A stretch of DNA of 64,000 nt. Origin: Pseudalkalibacillus berkeleyi. Lineage in GTDB: Bacteria; Bacillota; Bacilli; Bacillales; Fictibacillaceae. Shown piece after piece: positions 44,494 through 52,129 of this stretch. The stretch covers positions 1,488,001 through 1,552,000 of the forward strand of contig NZ_JAKIJS010000001.1 in NCBI RefSeq assembly GCF_021608225.1. Reading direction: 5' to 3'. The stretch's first letter is position 1. Every line of letters begins with the position of its first letter. The notes beneath the pieces are model-generated. The model worked only from the letters and a program-made list of their open reading frames with translations, was not told the origin of the DNA and did no database searches. Position numbers and translations under genes: made by a program.

Positions 44494-45036
44494 ATGAATG
44501 TTCAATTTGAAACAAAAGAAATGAAGTCGATTACGTTGGATGAAATGATAGATGGACAGTCGAAAACGATGGTGGTGTTTGTTCGTCACCTCGGCTGACC
44601 GATTTGTCGTGAATACCTTACGCAGTTGCGTGAGCGCATAGAAGAATTTAATGAACAAAACGTTAAGATTTATGTGATTGCACCTTCAAATGCTCAATTT
44701 ATTAGTCAGTTTCTTGATGCATTCGGTCCATTTCCATTCCCTATCGTTGGGGATCCAGAACGAGCAGCATATTACGAGATGGGCCACCATACATCCCCTA
44801 AGTGGAAATTGTTATCTAAAGCAGCACTTGGTTTGATATTTGGTAAACTGAAGAATTTCATACCGAAGGATGAACATCAAAAAGAGGTTGTTTTAAAATC
44901 AATGAAAACAGCGGATGTATACATTCAAGGAGGGACCTACCTCTATTCAGAAAATGGGGATTTGTTTTGGCAGCATACCGATTCGTCCCCTGAGGACCAC
45001 GCTAAAATCGACACAGTCTTAGAAAAGCTAACGTAA
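44494..45036 (+). CDS. Peroxiredoxin-like redox protein with in-frame TGA (candidate selenoprotein)
   Basis: From ATG 44494 (AGGAGGG 7 nt upstream) the frame reads to TAA 45034 with one interruption, TGA at codon 35 (44596-44598). Read as selenocysteine it gives FVRHLG-U-PICREYL, a UxxC motif where AhpC/TSA_2 (SelU/SelL-related) proteins have CxxC. The rest is intact: IYVIAPSNAQFISQFL, FPFPIVGDPERAAYYEMG, LFWQHTDSSPEDH; 180 codons in all. A hairpin 18 nt after the TGA fits the bacterial SECIS model. Alternatives: a nonsense mutation, a sequencing error, or translation restarting at TTG/ATG beyond the TGA (136 residues without the active site). No sel genes are in the window. Confidence 0.72.
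44617..44634 (+). promoter_or_regulatory. bSECIS-like hairpin after the in-frame TGA
   Basis: CTTACGC/GCGTGAG, 7 bp including one G-U, with loop AGTT. The loop begins 25 nt after the TGA (accepted range about 16-37) and has G as its second base, as the bacterial SECIS model requires. No bulged U is seen in the stem, unlike E. coli fdhF. Confidence 0.5.
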
Positions 45037-45048
45037 GTTAATTAGAGT

Positions 45049-45084
45049 GCTGACTCAAGGACGGCTAGATGTCCTTGAGTCAGC
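45049..45084 (+). terminator. Terminator of the candidate selenoprotein gene
   Basis: Perfect 14-bp stem GCTGACTCAAGGAC/GTCCTTGAGTCAGC, 8-nt loop, followed by TTAATTT. Belongs to the GCTGACTC family. Confidence 0.88.
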
Positions 45085-45130
45085 TTAATTTATGTGAGAT
45101 TGATCTTACATGTTCAGGACTATATTACTA

Positions 45131-45235
45131 AAATGAGCGAATTAATTGATGAAATGAGCAGATTAATCACCGAAATGAGCAGATTAATCACCGAAATGAG
45201 CGGATTAATCACCGAAATGAGCAGATTGTTGCCTG
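45131..45235. repeat. Tandem 21-bp intergenic repeat, 5 copies (array 3)
   Basis: AAATGAGC recurs at 45131, 45152, 45173, 45194 and 45215, exactly 21 bp apart; the unit is AAATGAGCAGATTAATCACCG. It starts 46 nt after a terminator, like arrays 1 and 2. One frame reads as an EMSRLIT heptad repeat, but there is no ribosome site and I do not call a protein. Confidence 0.9.
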
Positions 45236-45361
45236 AAAAGGTTGGACTAACCTCTTTTACGTCACTCTCATTTCTGAATTCCAATCACTCCCCGCGTCCC
45301 ATATCAATAATATGGTGTTGGGAGGGATAAAGATGGAGTTATTGATCATGGGCGCATCTTA

Positions 45362-46225
45362 TTGCACAAAAAACAGAACCATGGATGTCGTATCGTATCT
45401 AGTACAAAACAAGCCTACGTCAACCAAAAGTTCTTCCGCCCATCCTGCAACCAAGCGTTAAATGTCCGATTTAATTATTCCTTCTTCGATCCCTATTATA
45501 AAAAAGAACCAACAGAAATTGTATTACCCCAATATTTGATGGCGACTCCAGATGATGCGATTATCAATTATTTCAGTGTGTTAAGAGAGGCTGCTCAATT
45601 TTCAGGTGAGAAGTCAGGCGGATGTGGTACGATTGGTGAAGCTACTGTCCCCTACCCCATCGCGTACAACTTTCACACTAAAAATTACAAGAAGAGAATC
45701 GATTTTAAGACATATTATGATTCTTTTCAAAACATAGGTCACATCAATTTGATCAAAGTAAGGCAAACGCCAAGTCCCCCTGAAAATACAGATCAAATAC
45801 GTTATTTTGTTGAGTTAGAAACAATTGAAGGATCAGATAAAGGCATTACGTACTTTGGTTATTACTATGGGTTCATTCTACTAAAAAAAGAAAATGATCG
45901 TTTCATGATTTTTGACTTTACGTTAGAAGGAGAAGACTTCTTATGCGCTCCCTATCATGGATGGAATCACGATGCTGAAGCAATTGTCGGAGTGAAATAC
46001 GGAAATTGGTGCAAACTCGTGAGCAAACGATACCCGATGCATCAACAAGGATATCTAAAACAAGTCTGTTTTGATGGAACAGACGGTTATAGATATTTGA
46101 TTGTTTTTATTGAAATAACGAATGGGTATGACATAGAAATCGCTCAATACCGAATAAATGAAAATGGCTCTTGGGAACCTATCTTTTTTGACCCATTAGA
46201 TTGTGTTAATAAAATAAAAGGTTGA
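45362..46225 (+). CDS. Conserved hypothetical protein, possible N-terminal frameshift
   Basis: About 287 codons; the clearly protein-like part begins VRFNYSFFDPYYKKEPTEIVLPQ and includes ATPDDAIINYFSVLREAAQF, GHINLIKVRQ, GEDFLCAPYHGWNHDAEAIV. Function unknown. The only good start signal, GGGAGGG then ATG at 45333, lies in another frame (starts MELLIMGASYCTKNRT) that stops after 42 codons, whereas the long frame has only a TTG at 45362 without a ribosome site. A frameshift near 45370-45450 is the simplest explanation; the gene may be damaged or the assembly wrong by one base. Confidence 0.6.
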   Translation: MHKKQNHGCRIVSSTKQAYVNQKFFRPSCNQALNVRFNYSFFDPYYKKEPTEIVLPQYLMATPDDAIINYFSVLREAAQFSGEKSGGCGTIGEATVPYPIAYNFHTKNYKKRIDFKTYYDSFQNIGHINLIKVRQTPSPPENTDQIRYFVELETIEGSDKGITYFGYYYGFILLKKENDRFMIFDFTLEGEDFLCAPYHGWNHDAEAIVGVKYGNWCKLVSKRYPMHQQGYLKQVCFDGTDGYRYLIVFIEITNGYDIEIAQYRINENGSWEPIFFDPLDCVNKIKG

Positions 46226-46250
46226 CTCACTCGGAGTCAACCTTCTTCAT
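46218..46250. terminator. Bidirectional terminator
   Basis: AAGGTTGACTC/GAGTCAACCTT, 11-bp stem with a 5-nt loop, between convergent genes; GGTTGACTC variant of the recurring stem family. Confidence 0.85.
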
Positions 46251-46258
46251 ACTACCGT

Positions 46259-48310
46259 TTAATGATTGTGATGCTGATGACCTTTTCCGTGTTGATGTTT
46301 ATGCTTCTTATGTCCTTTGTGTTGCTTTTTTTGTTTTGAAAAGTCGAGTTGATACGTTGCAAATCCACTGTCTTCCTCACGTACGAAGTCGACCTTTTCC
46401 ATATCCTCAGCATACGTTTTTGCTTGCAGCGAAGTCTGGAATGTGACATTCAAGTGCTTTTTCTTAATGTCATCAAAAGACCAATTTTGGTCTGCAGTTG
46501 GATTGATCGTTTGTTTTTCTAAAATATAATCAATCAAAATCTGACGGTTTTCATCTGGTGAATCTATGACAATATTTGAGCCGTCTAGATGAGGGAAGTT
46601 TCCTCCTCCTGTCGCACGGTAATTGTTCGTCGCAATCACAAACGTCATGTCTTTCGTTACTTCTTCCCCGTTATATTTCAACCGTTCGATTCGACTAGAA
46701 TCCGGGTTGATTAAATTCCCTTTCGTATCATATTTTGCTGGCTTTGTTACATCTATTTTATACGTAACACCATCAATGACATCAAAGTTGTAAGAAGGAA
46801 ATTCATTATTAATTAAGGTCTGCTCTGCTCGGTCTTTCTTATCGATTTGATTGAATTGACCAGCGGACATTTCGAGCCAATCTTTCAATTCTTCACCGTT
46901 CATCTTTACTGCTTTTAACGTATTCGGATAGACGTATAGGTCCGCAACATTCTTAATTGCGATGTCTCCAGCTGGAATGTCGGTATAATAACTTGCGCCA
47001 CCTCGTCCACCTGCTTTAAATGGTGCGCCAGCTGAGAGAACTGGAATTCCCTCATATTCCGTACCTTGTAAATGTTTTTCCACATACCATTTTTGTGCGT
47101 TTGTAACGATTTGAATGGAAGGATCATCATTCACAAGCGCAAAATAGCTGTTGATCGGTGCTGTCGTTGTACCAACTGCCGTTCGTACGTAGTCTATCGT
47201 TGCCTCATGATCATCTTTAACCGCATTCACGATACTCATGTCGGTTTCTACAAGGGAAGTACCTGTCGACTTGTCGTAGATCGGTCTTGCGTCTGATTGA
47301 GAGTCTTTCACCGTCCATGTACCATTTTCTTCAGTCAATGTAAGGTCGATAACGCCGAGGTGGTCACCCCAATAGCCAGGCATGACAGAAGCCACTCCGT
47401 TGATCGTCCCTTTTGTAGTATCCACGCCTTGAACGCCCTCAAAGCTACTATCCCCTGGGAAAATTTTATGCGCATGCCCGAACAAAATGGCATCGATTCC
47501 TTCTACTTCACTTAAATAGTAGACCGCATTTTCATCATTGCCTTGTGATGCTGCTTTTTCAAATCCAGAGTGAGGGATCGCAACGATAACATCCGCACCT
47601 TTTGCCTTCATTTCAGGAATGAACTTTTCAGCCGTTTTCACAATATCCTTAGCAATGACTTTACCTTCAAGGTTCGCTTTATCCCATTGCATGATTTGTG
47701 GTGGGACGAAACCGATCACCCCTACTTTTAAGTCGTGTTCTTGACCACTTTCATCCATAACTGTCTTGTCCAACATTAAATACGGCGTGAAATAATTTTC
47801 ATCATTCGTTGGATCGTTATCCTGGTCATCTATATACACATTTGCATTTACATACGGGAAATTCGCTCCGCTCAGGCTTGTGTCGAGAAAGTCTAGACCA
47901 AAATTGAATTCGTGATTTCCTATATTCCCAGCGTCATAACCTAATTGATTCATTGCTTCATAAACAGGGTGAATCTCCCCTGACTGGAGAGGATCAATTT
48001 TCGCTACATAGTCTCCAAGAGGATTACCTTGAATTAAGTCGCCGTTATCAAACAACATGCTGTTCTTTACTTCATCCCGTGCTTGATGGATGAGGGTCGC
48101 TGTTTTCGCTAGACCAAAAGCATCTGTTTCTTGATCTTTATAATAATCATAGTTGACGACGTTTGCATGAATGTCCGTCGTTTCCATAATCCGAAGCTTA
48201 ACCTCAGAATTCGCTGCATCCGCTTGTCCGGAAAGACTGCTGAATGGGAAAGCCAATAGTCCGAGGCTGAGCGTTGCAGCAGCAAACACCTTTTTACTAC
48301 CTTTGAACAT
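46259..48310 (-). CDS. Secreted 2',3'-cyclic-nucleotide phosphodiesterase/5'(3')-nucleotidase with His-rich tail
   Basis: 683 residues. Signal peptide about 1-33 (ending QADA-AN). Calcineurin-like metal site: IMETTDIHANV near 41, DNGDLIQGNP near 92, GNHEFNFGLDFL near 135, FGHAHK near 277. A 5'-nucleotidase C-terminal domain follows (YVYPNTLKAVKMNGEELKDWLE, ATNNYRATGGGNFP). The last 23 residues are almost only His, Lys, Gln and Gly, where relatives have a sortase or other wall anchor; this could bind metal or wall polymers. AGGAGG precedes the ATG. Releases phosphate and nucleosides from extracellular nucleotides. Confidence 0.9.
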   Translation of the reverse strand: MFKGSKKVFAAATLSLGLLAFPFSSLSGQADAANSEVKLRIMETTDIHANVVNYDYYKDQETDAFGLAKTATLIHQARDEVKNSMLFDNGDLIQGNPLGDYVAKIDPLQSGEIHPVYEAMNQLGYDAGNIGNHEFNFGLDFLDTSLSGANFPYVNANVYIDDQDNDPTNDENYFTPYLMLDKTVMDESGQEHDLKVGVIGFVPPQIMQWDKANLEGKVIAKDIVKTAEKFIPEMKAKGADVIVAIPHSGFEKAASQGNDENAVYYLSEVEGIDAILFGHAHKIFPGDSSFEGVQGVDTTKGTINGVASVMPGYWGDHLGVIDLTLTEENGTWTVKDSQSDARPIYDKSTGTSLVETDMSIVNAVKDDHEATIDYVRTAVGTTTAPINSYFALVNDDPSIQIVTNAQKWYVEKHLQGTEYEGIPVLSAGAPFKAGGRGGASYYTDIPAGDIAIKNVADLYVYPNTLKAVKMNGEELKDWLEMSAGQFNQIDKKDRAEQTLINNEFPSYNFDVIDGVTYKIDVTKPAKYDTKGNLINPDSSRIERLKYNGEEVTKDMTFVIATNNYRATGGGNFPHLDGSNIVIDSPDENRQILIDYILEKQTINPTADQNWSFDDIKKKHLNVTFQTSLQAKTYAEDMEKVDFVREEDSGFATYQLDFSKQKKQHKGHKKHKHQHGKGHQHHNH

Positions 48311-48341
48311 AACAATTCCTCCTATGTAATCTTCGAAAGTT

Positions 48342-48365
48342 TTACAATATACGACTCTATTGTAA
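48342..48365. promoter_or_regulatory. Dyad upstream of the nucleotidase
   Basis: TTACAATA and TATTGTAA, perfect 8-nt arms with an 8-nt spacer, 32 nt before the nucleotidase ATG, overlapping a TACAAT -10 candidate on the minus strand. In the rest of 48366-48716 I see only an isolated TTGACA (48633) without a clear -10. Confidence 0.4.
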
Positions 48366-48716
48366 CGGTAAAACTTGTTTGAAAATCTTAGATTATGTAA
48401 AAATTTCGTAAAACAGGAAAAACAATTCCTATGGACTAAATAGTAATGAGGAAGTTCTTACCATGAATATTCGTCACTTTTAAAAAGATTGATAGATGAA
48501 AGGTCCAAGTCGTCCTCAATTAACAAATTGCCCCGGTTGGCGATAAGTACTCATCCCCTAAAATAAATATCTCTACTCATGAAAATCCACTTATATCATC
48601 CATTTGAACTATCGAATTCCATAAAATTCAAATTGACAAAATGGGACTTCATACTTCTTTAACAAATCCTTGGTAAGGTTTAGAAGAAATCGAAATTAAA
48701 GGAGCTGTTGTAAGTT

Positions 48717-50819
48717 ATGTACCAAAAGAAGTGGAATATGTTTTCTTTACTTAGTGTGTTCATACTCAGTATGGCATCCATTTTCTCTCCAATCAGTATG
48801 GTGGATGCAGAAGGTCCATCCGATCCCGCTCCATTCATCTCTCCTGTTGGAACGGATAGCGGGAAGAAAATTCTTTTTGATAACACGCATGGACAAACCG
48901 CTGGTGCTGCTGATTGGGTAATCGATGGAGCTTTCTCTGATTTTGCAAACGCAATTGCAAATGAAGGTCATTATGTAAAAGAATTAAGAAAGAGTACACC
49001 TATAACACTAGATGATTTAAGTACATATGATGTGTTCGTTGTAGGTGAAGCAAATATCCCTTATAAAACCTCTGAACAAGCTGCGATGCTACAATACGTT
49101 CAAAATGGTGGCAGTATCTTCTTTATCGCAGACCACTACAATGCAGACCGAAATAAAAATCGATTTGATTCTTCGGAAATATTTAACGGCTATCGAAGAG
49201 GTGCATGGTCTAATCCTACTAAAGGAATGAGTTCTGAAGAAGCTTCTTCATCACAAATGCAGGACGTAACAGGCTCAGATTGGTTATCCGATAATTTTGG
49301 CGTTAGATTTCGTTACAATGCACTTGGGAATGTTACGGCAAATGATATTGTTGCGCCTGATCAAGCTTTCGGAATCACAACCGGCGTTTCAACAGTAGCG
49401 ATGCATGCTGGTTCAACCCTTGCGGTTACAGATCCAAACAAAGCAAAAGGAATCGTGTATCTACCTCAAACATCTGCTAAATGGACCCATGCAGTAGACC
49501 AAGGGGTTTACAACGGTGGAGGTAGAGAAGAAGGCCCTTACGTTGCGGTTTCCAAAGTCGGACAAGGTAAGGCTGCATTTATTGGGGACTCATCTCCTGT
49601 TGAGGATGCCACTCCAAAATATCAAAGGGAAGAAACAGGATCATCCAAAACAACTTACGATGGTTTTACAGAACAGGACGACGCAACACTTTTAACCAAC
49701 TTGATTGATTGGCTTTCCGTCCAAGAAAACTATACAAACCTCACACAAGTCAGCGGTCTTCAATTGGATCAACCAACTACGCTATTAGCAATGGAAGATC
49801 CACAGTCTTCTACTGAACCAGAAGCTGAGCCTTGGGCAAGTCCTGACCCTGGTTACAAATGGTATGATTCAACAACATTTAAGGCTGGTTCGTATGGGTA
49901 TGCGAGTTCACCAGGTGGTGGCGGAACAACCGAAGAAGAAGTGTACGTTTCTGAATATGTAGAGGGCTCGGGTTACAATAAAGCTCTTGAAATCTTTAAT
50001 GGATCTACAACATCCATTGATTTATCCTCTTATTCTATTGAACTTTCTAATATCACTGGATCGATTCCGCTTTCAGGAACCCTAGCGAGTGGAGATGTAT
50101 ATGTGATTGCGAATCCGAATGCAAGTCCATCTATTTTAGCGGTTGCAGATGCTCAAAACTCTTCTGTATCCTTTAATGGCGATGATGCGGTCTCCTTAAA
50201 GCATAATGGCGTACTGATTGATCAAGTGGGTACGGCAGGCGTGACGTATGGTCAAGATGTAACGTTAGTTCGAGATTCAGCTGTAACTACTGGATCCTCC
50301 ACATACGCTTCAAGCCAGTGGTCTAGCTACTCTACTGACACCTTCACTTACCTAGGTAGTCATAATGGAGCTGTCTCATCAACACCCGTTATTAGCGAGG
50401 ATTTTGAATCAGGCTCAAAAGGAAGTTATACAACCGGAACCGTAGCAACATCCAGCGGAACTTGGACATTCACAAATGCGTTACTAGGAAATTTATCGAG
50501 TGATAAGAAGTACGGAACTCAATCTGCAAGAATAAAATCAGCTGGATCCATCTCAATGGAATTTGATGTGTCATCAGCAAAAGAAGTGGTGTTCTCTCAC
50601 GCAAACTTTAACAACGATTCAGGCGCAACGTGGAAGTTACAGAAATCCACTAACCAAGGTGCCACATGGATAGACGTCACTTCATACACCACAAGCGGAA
50701 GTACGCTCACTGAGGAAACCATTCCAGTGAATGTAAGCTCAACAGTAAGATTCAGGATTATGGTATCAGGAACGAGTGGCGAAAGAATTAATATTGATGA
50801 TTTTAAAGTGCTTGATTAA
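48717..50819 (+). CDS. Secreted protein with GATase-like and lamin-tail domains
   Basis: 700 residues. Signal peptide about 1-31 (cleavage near VDA-EG). Residues about 48-340 look like a DUF4350/GATase1-like sandwich (ILFDNTHGQTAGAADWVI, YDVFVVGEANIPY, GGSIFFIADHYNADRN). A Gly-rich linker leads to a lamin-tail domain about 405-510 (VYVSEYVEGSGYNKALEIFN) as in YhcR-type extracellular nucleases, then a C-terminal beta domain (EDFESGSKGSYTTGTVATSS). No nuclease motif recognised. Divergent from the secreted nucleotidase, suggesting shared work on extracellular nucleic acids. Confidence 0.75.
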   Translation: MYQKKWNMFSLLSVFILSMASIFSPISMVDAEGPSDPAPFISPVGTDSGKKILFDNTHGQTAGAADWVIDGAFSDFANAIANEGHYVKELRKSTPITLDDLSTYDVFVVGEANIPYKTSEQAAMLQYVQNGGSIFFIADHYNADRNKNRFDSSEIFNGYRRGAWSNPTKGMSSEEASSSQMQDVTGSDWLSDNFGVRFRYNALGNVTANDIVAPDQAFGITTGVSTVAMHAGSTLAVTDPNKAKGIVYLPQTSAKWTHAVDQGVYNGGGREEGPYVAVSKVGQGKAAFIGDSSPVEDATPKYQREETGSSKTTYDGFTEQDDATLLTNLIDWLSVQENYTNLTQVSGLQLDQPTTLLAMEDPQSSTEPEAEPWASPDPGYKWYDSTTFKAGSYGYASSPGGGGTTEEEVYVSEYVEGSGYNKALEIFNGSTTSIDLSSYSIELSNITGSIPLSGTLASGDVYVIANPNASPSILAVADAQNSSVSFNGDDAVSLKHNGVLIDQVGTAGVTYGQDVTLVRDSAVTTGSSTYASSQWSSYSTDTFTYLGSHNGAVSSTPVISEDFESGSKGSYTTGTVATSSGTWTFTNALLGNLSSDKKYGTQSARIKSAGSISMEFDVSSAKEVVFSHANFNNDSGATWKLQKSTNQGATWIDVTSYTTSGSTLTEETIPVNVSSTVRFRIMVSGTSGERINIDDFKVLD

Positions 50820-50931
50820 AATAGGGTGAAAGGTACCTCATATGCAGGTTACACGGGGGGATCTTGCTGTCCCTCAAATCGGAAGTGCTCTTTTTTCAGG
50901 GTGAGCGGCACGGTATTTTTTACGACAACAC

Positions 50932-50972
50932 AAAAAGGTCTTAGTCCTAAAGATAGGGGCTAAGGCCTTTTA
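50932..50972 (-). terminator. Terminator after the oxidoreductase
   Basis: AAAGGCCTTAGCCC/GGACTAAGACCTTT imperfect stem, T-run TTTTTG on the minus strand. Confidence 0.85.
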
Positions 50973-50984
50973 CCGTTGTTTTTC

Positions 50985-51947
50985 TCAATATGTGATGACG
51001 ACATTCCCTTTTTTATGCCCTTTGTCGACGTAGTCATGGGCTTCGGCAATTTGTTCCATTGGGTAGCTTCGATCAATGACTGTTTTTACCGTACCAGCTT
51101 CTATTAAATCCTTAAGGAACATTAAATCCTCCGTACTACTGCCTGATAAGCCGCTTATGATCTTTTTGCTTCCAATTTTTGAAGTCCACAATATTTGAAA
51201 AACTTCTCGGTAATTCATGACTGCTGTTACAAAGATACCATTTTGTTTTAACGATTTTCTAGAATGGGAAAACGCAATCTTTCCTACTGTGTCAAAAATC
51301 AGATCATACTCCATTTCGTTTGCTGTGAAATCCTCGTGCGTATAATCAATGACTTGATCTGCACCAAGTGATCTCACCAGCTCTACATTCGAAGTACTAC
51401 AAACACCCGTTACGTTAGCACCAAAATACTTAGCAAGCTGGATCGCATACGTACCTAAACTACCTGATGCTCCGTAAATCAATACGTTTTGACCGCTTTC
51501 AATCTTCCCTTTTCTGAGAAAAGCAAGTGCAGAAAGTGCACCAAACGGAACAGAAGCTGCTTCCTCAAAGCTCATATTGTCTGGCTTAATTGCGACGGGA
51601 CCATTCTCACGCATGCTAATGTATTCTGCATAAGTACCTCCGTAAGACCCGTAAACTTGGTCACCTTTTTGAAATAATGTCACATGACTTCCTACCGCTT
51701 CAATTTCTCCAGCAAAATCCATACCTAAAGTGGTTCTCTTAGGTTTTCTGAGTCCTATTGCGATTTTAGAAATTGGCCACAGAGGAAGTGACTTTCTGTT
51801 GCCATTTCTCATTCTCGAGTCACCTGAAGATACCGTTGTCGCATAAACTTTAATGAGAATTTCATTTTCGTTTACCGTAGGTTGATCAACCTCTTCTAGC
51901 TGAAGCACATCTGGCGAACCGTATTTCGTATACGTGATTACTTTCAT
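50985..51947 (-). CDS. NAD(P)-dependent alcohol dehydrogenase / quinone oxidoreductase
   Basis: 320 residues from ATG 51947 (AGGGGTG upstream; the extra 12 codons to 51983 are unlikely). Zinc-less MDR family: GroES-like N-terminus (YGSPDVLQLEEVDQP), GMDFAGEIEAVG near 76, Rossmann motif VLIYGASGSLGTYAIQLAKY near 138-157, C-terminal AHDYVDKGHKKGNVVI. Substrate unknown; relatives reduce quinones or enones. Single gene with its own terminator. Confidence 0.85.
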   Translation of the reverse strand: MKVITYTKYGSPDVLQLEEVDQPTVNENEILIKVYATTVSSGDSRMRNGNRKSLPLWPISKIAIGLRKPKRTTLGMDFAGEIEAVGSHVTLFQKGDQVYGSYGGTYAEYISMRENGPVAIKPDNMSFEEAASVPFGALSALAFLRKGKIESGQNVLIYGASGSLGTYAIQLAKYFGANVTGVCSTSNVELVRSLGADQVIDYTHEDFTANEMEYDLIFDTVGKIAFSHSRKSLKQNGIFVTAVMNYREVFQILWTSKIGSKKIISGLSGSSTEDLMFLKDLIEAGTVKTVIDRSYPMEQIAEAHDYVDKGHKKGNVVITY

Positions 51948-52082
51948 AAATGCATACACCCCTAGATTTTTCTTCGTATTCATTTCAGCTCCACTAATAT
52001 ATGCTACAGATGTCCAGCTATATCACTTTATAAATTATTTAATTCCACAATGTTGATTCCAAACCCTTTATCTCTTAAACAC

Positions 52083-52122
52083 AAAAGCTGACCCAATCAA
52101 AGGTGATTAGAGTCAGCTGTTT
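52083..52122 (-). terminator. Terminator after the nucleosidase
   Basis: AGCTGAC/GTCAGCT outer stem with AATCA/TGATT inside, then TTTTGTG on the minus strand, 8 nt after the stop. A further AGCTGACTC-type stem. Confidence 0.82.
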
Positions 52123-52129
52123 TAGAGAT

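Noticed and set aside
44626-45036. Stand-alone 136-residue protein starting after the TGA
   Set aside because: The start codon (TTG at 44626) has no ribosome site and sits in the hairpin; the upstream 34 codons have a good site and encode the conserved N-terminal strand of the same fold, so one gene across the TGA is more likely.
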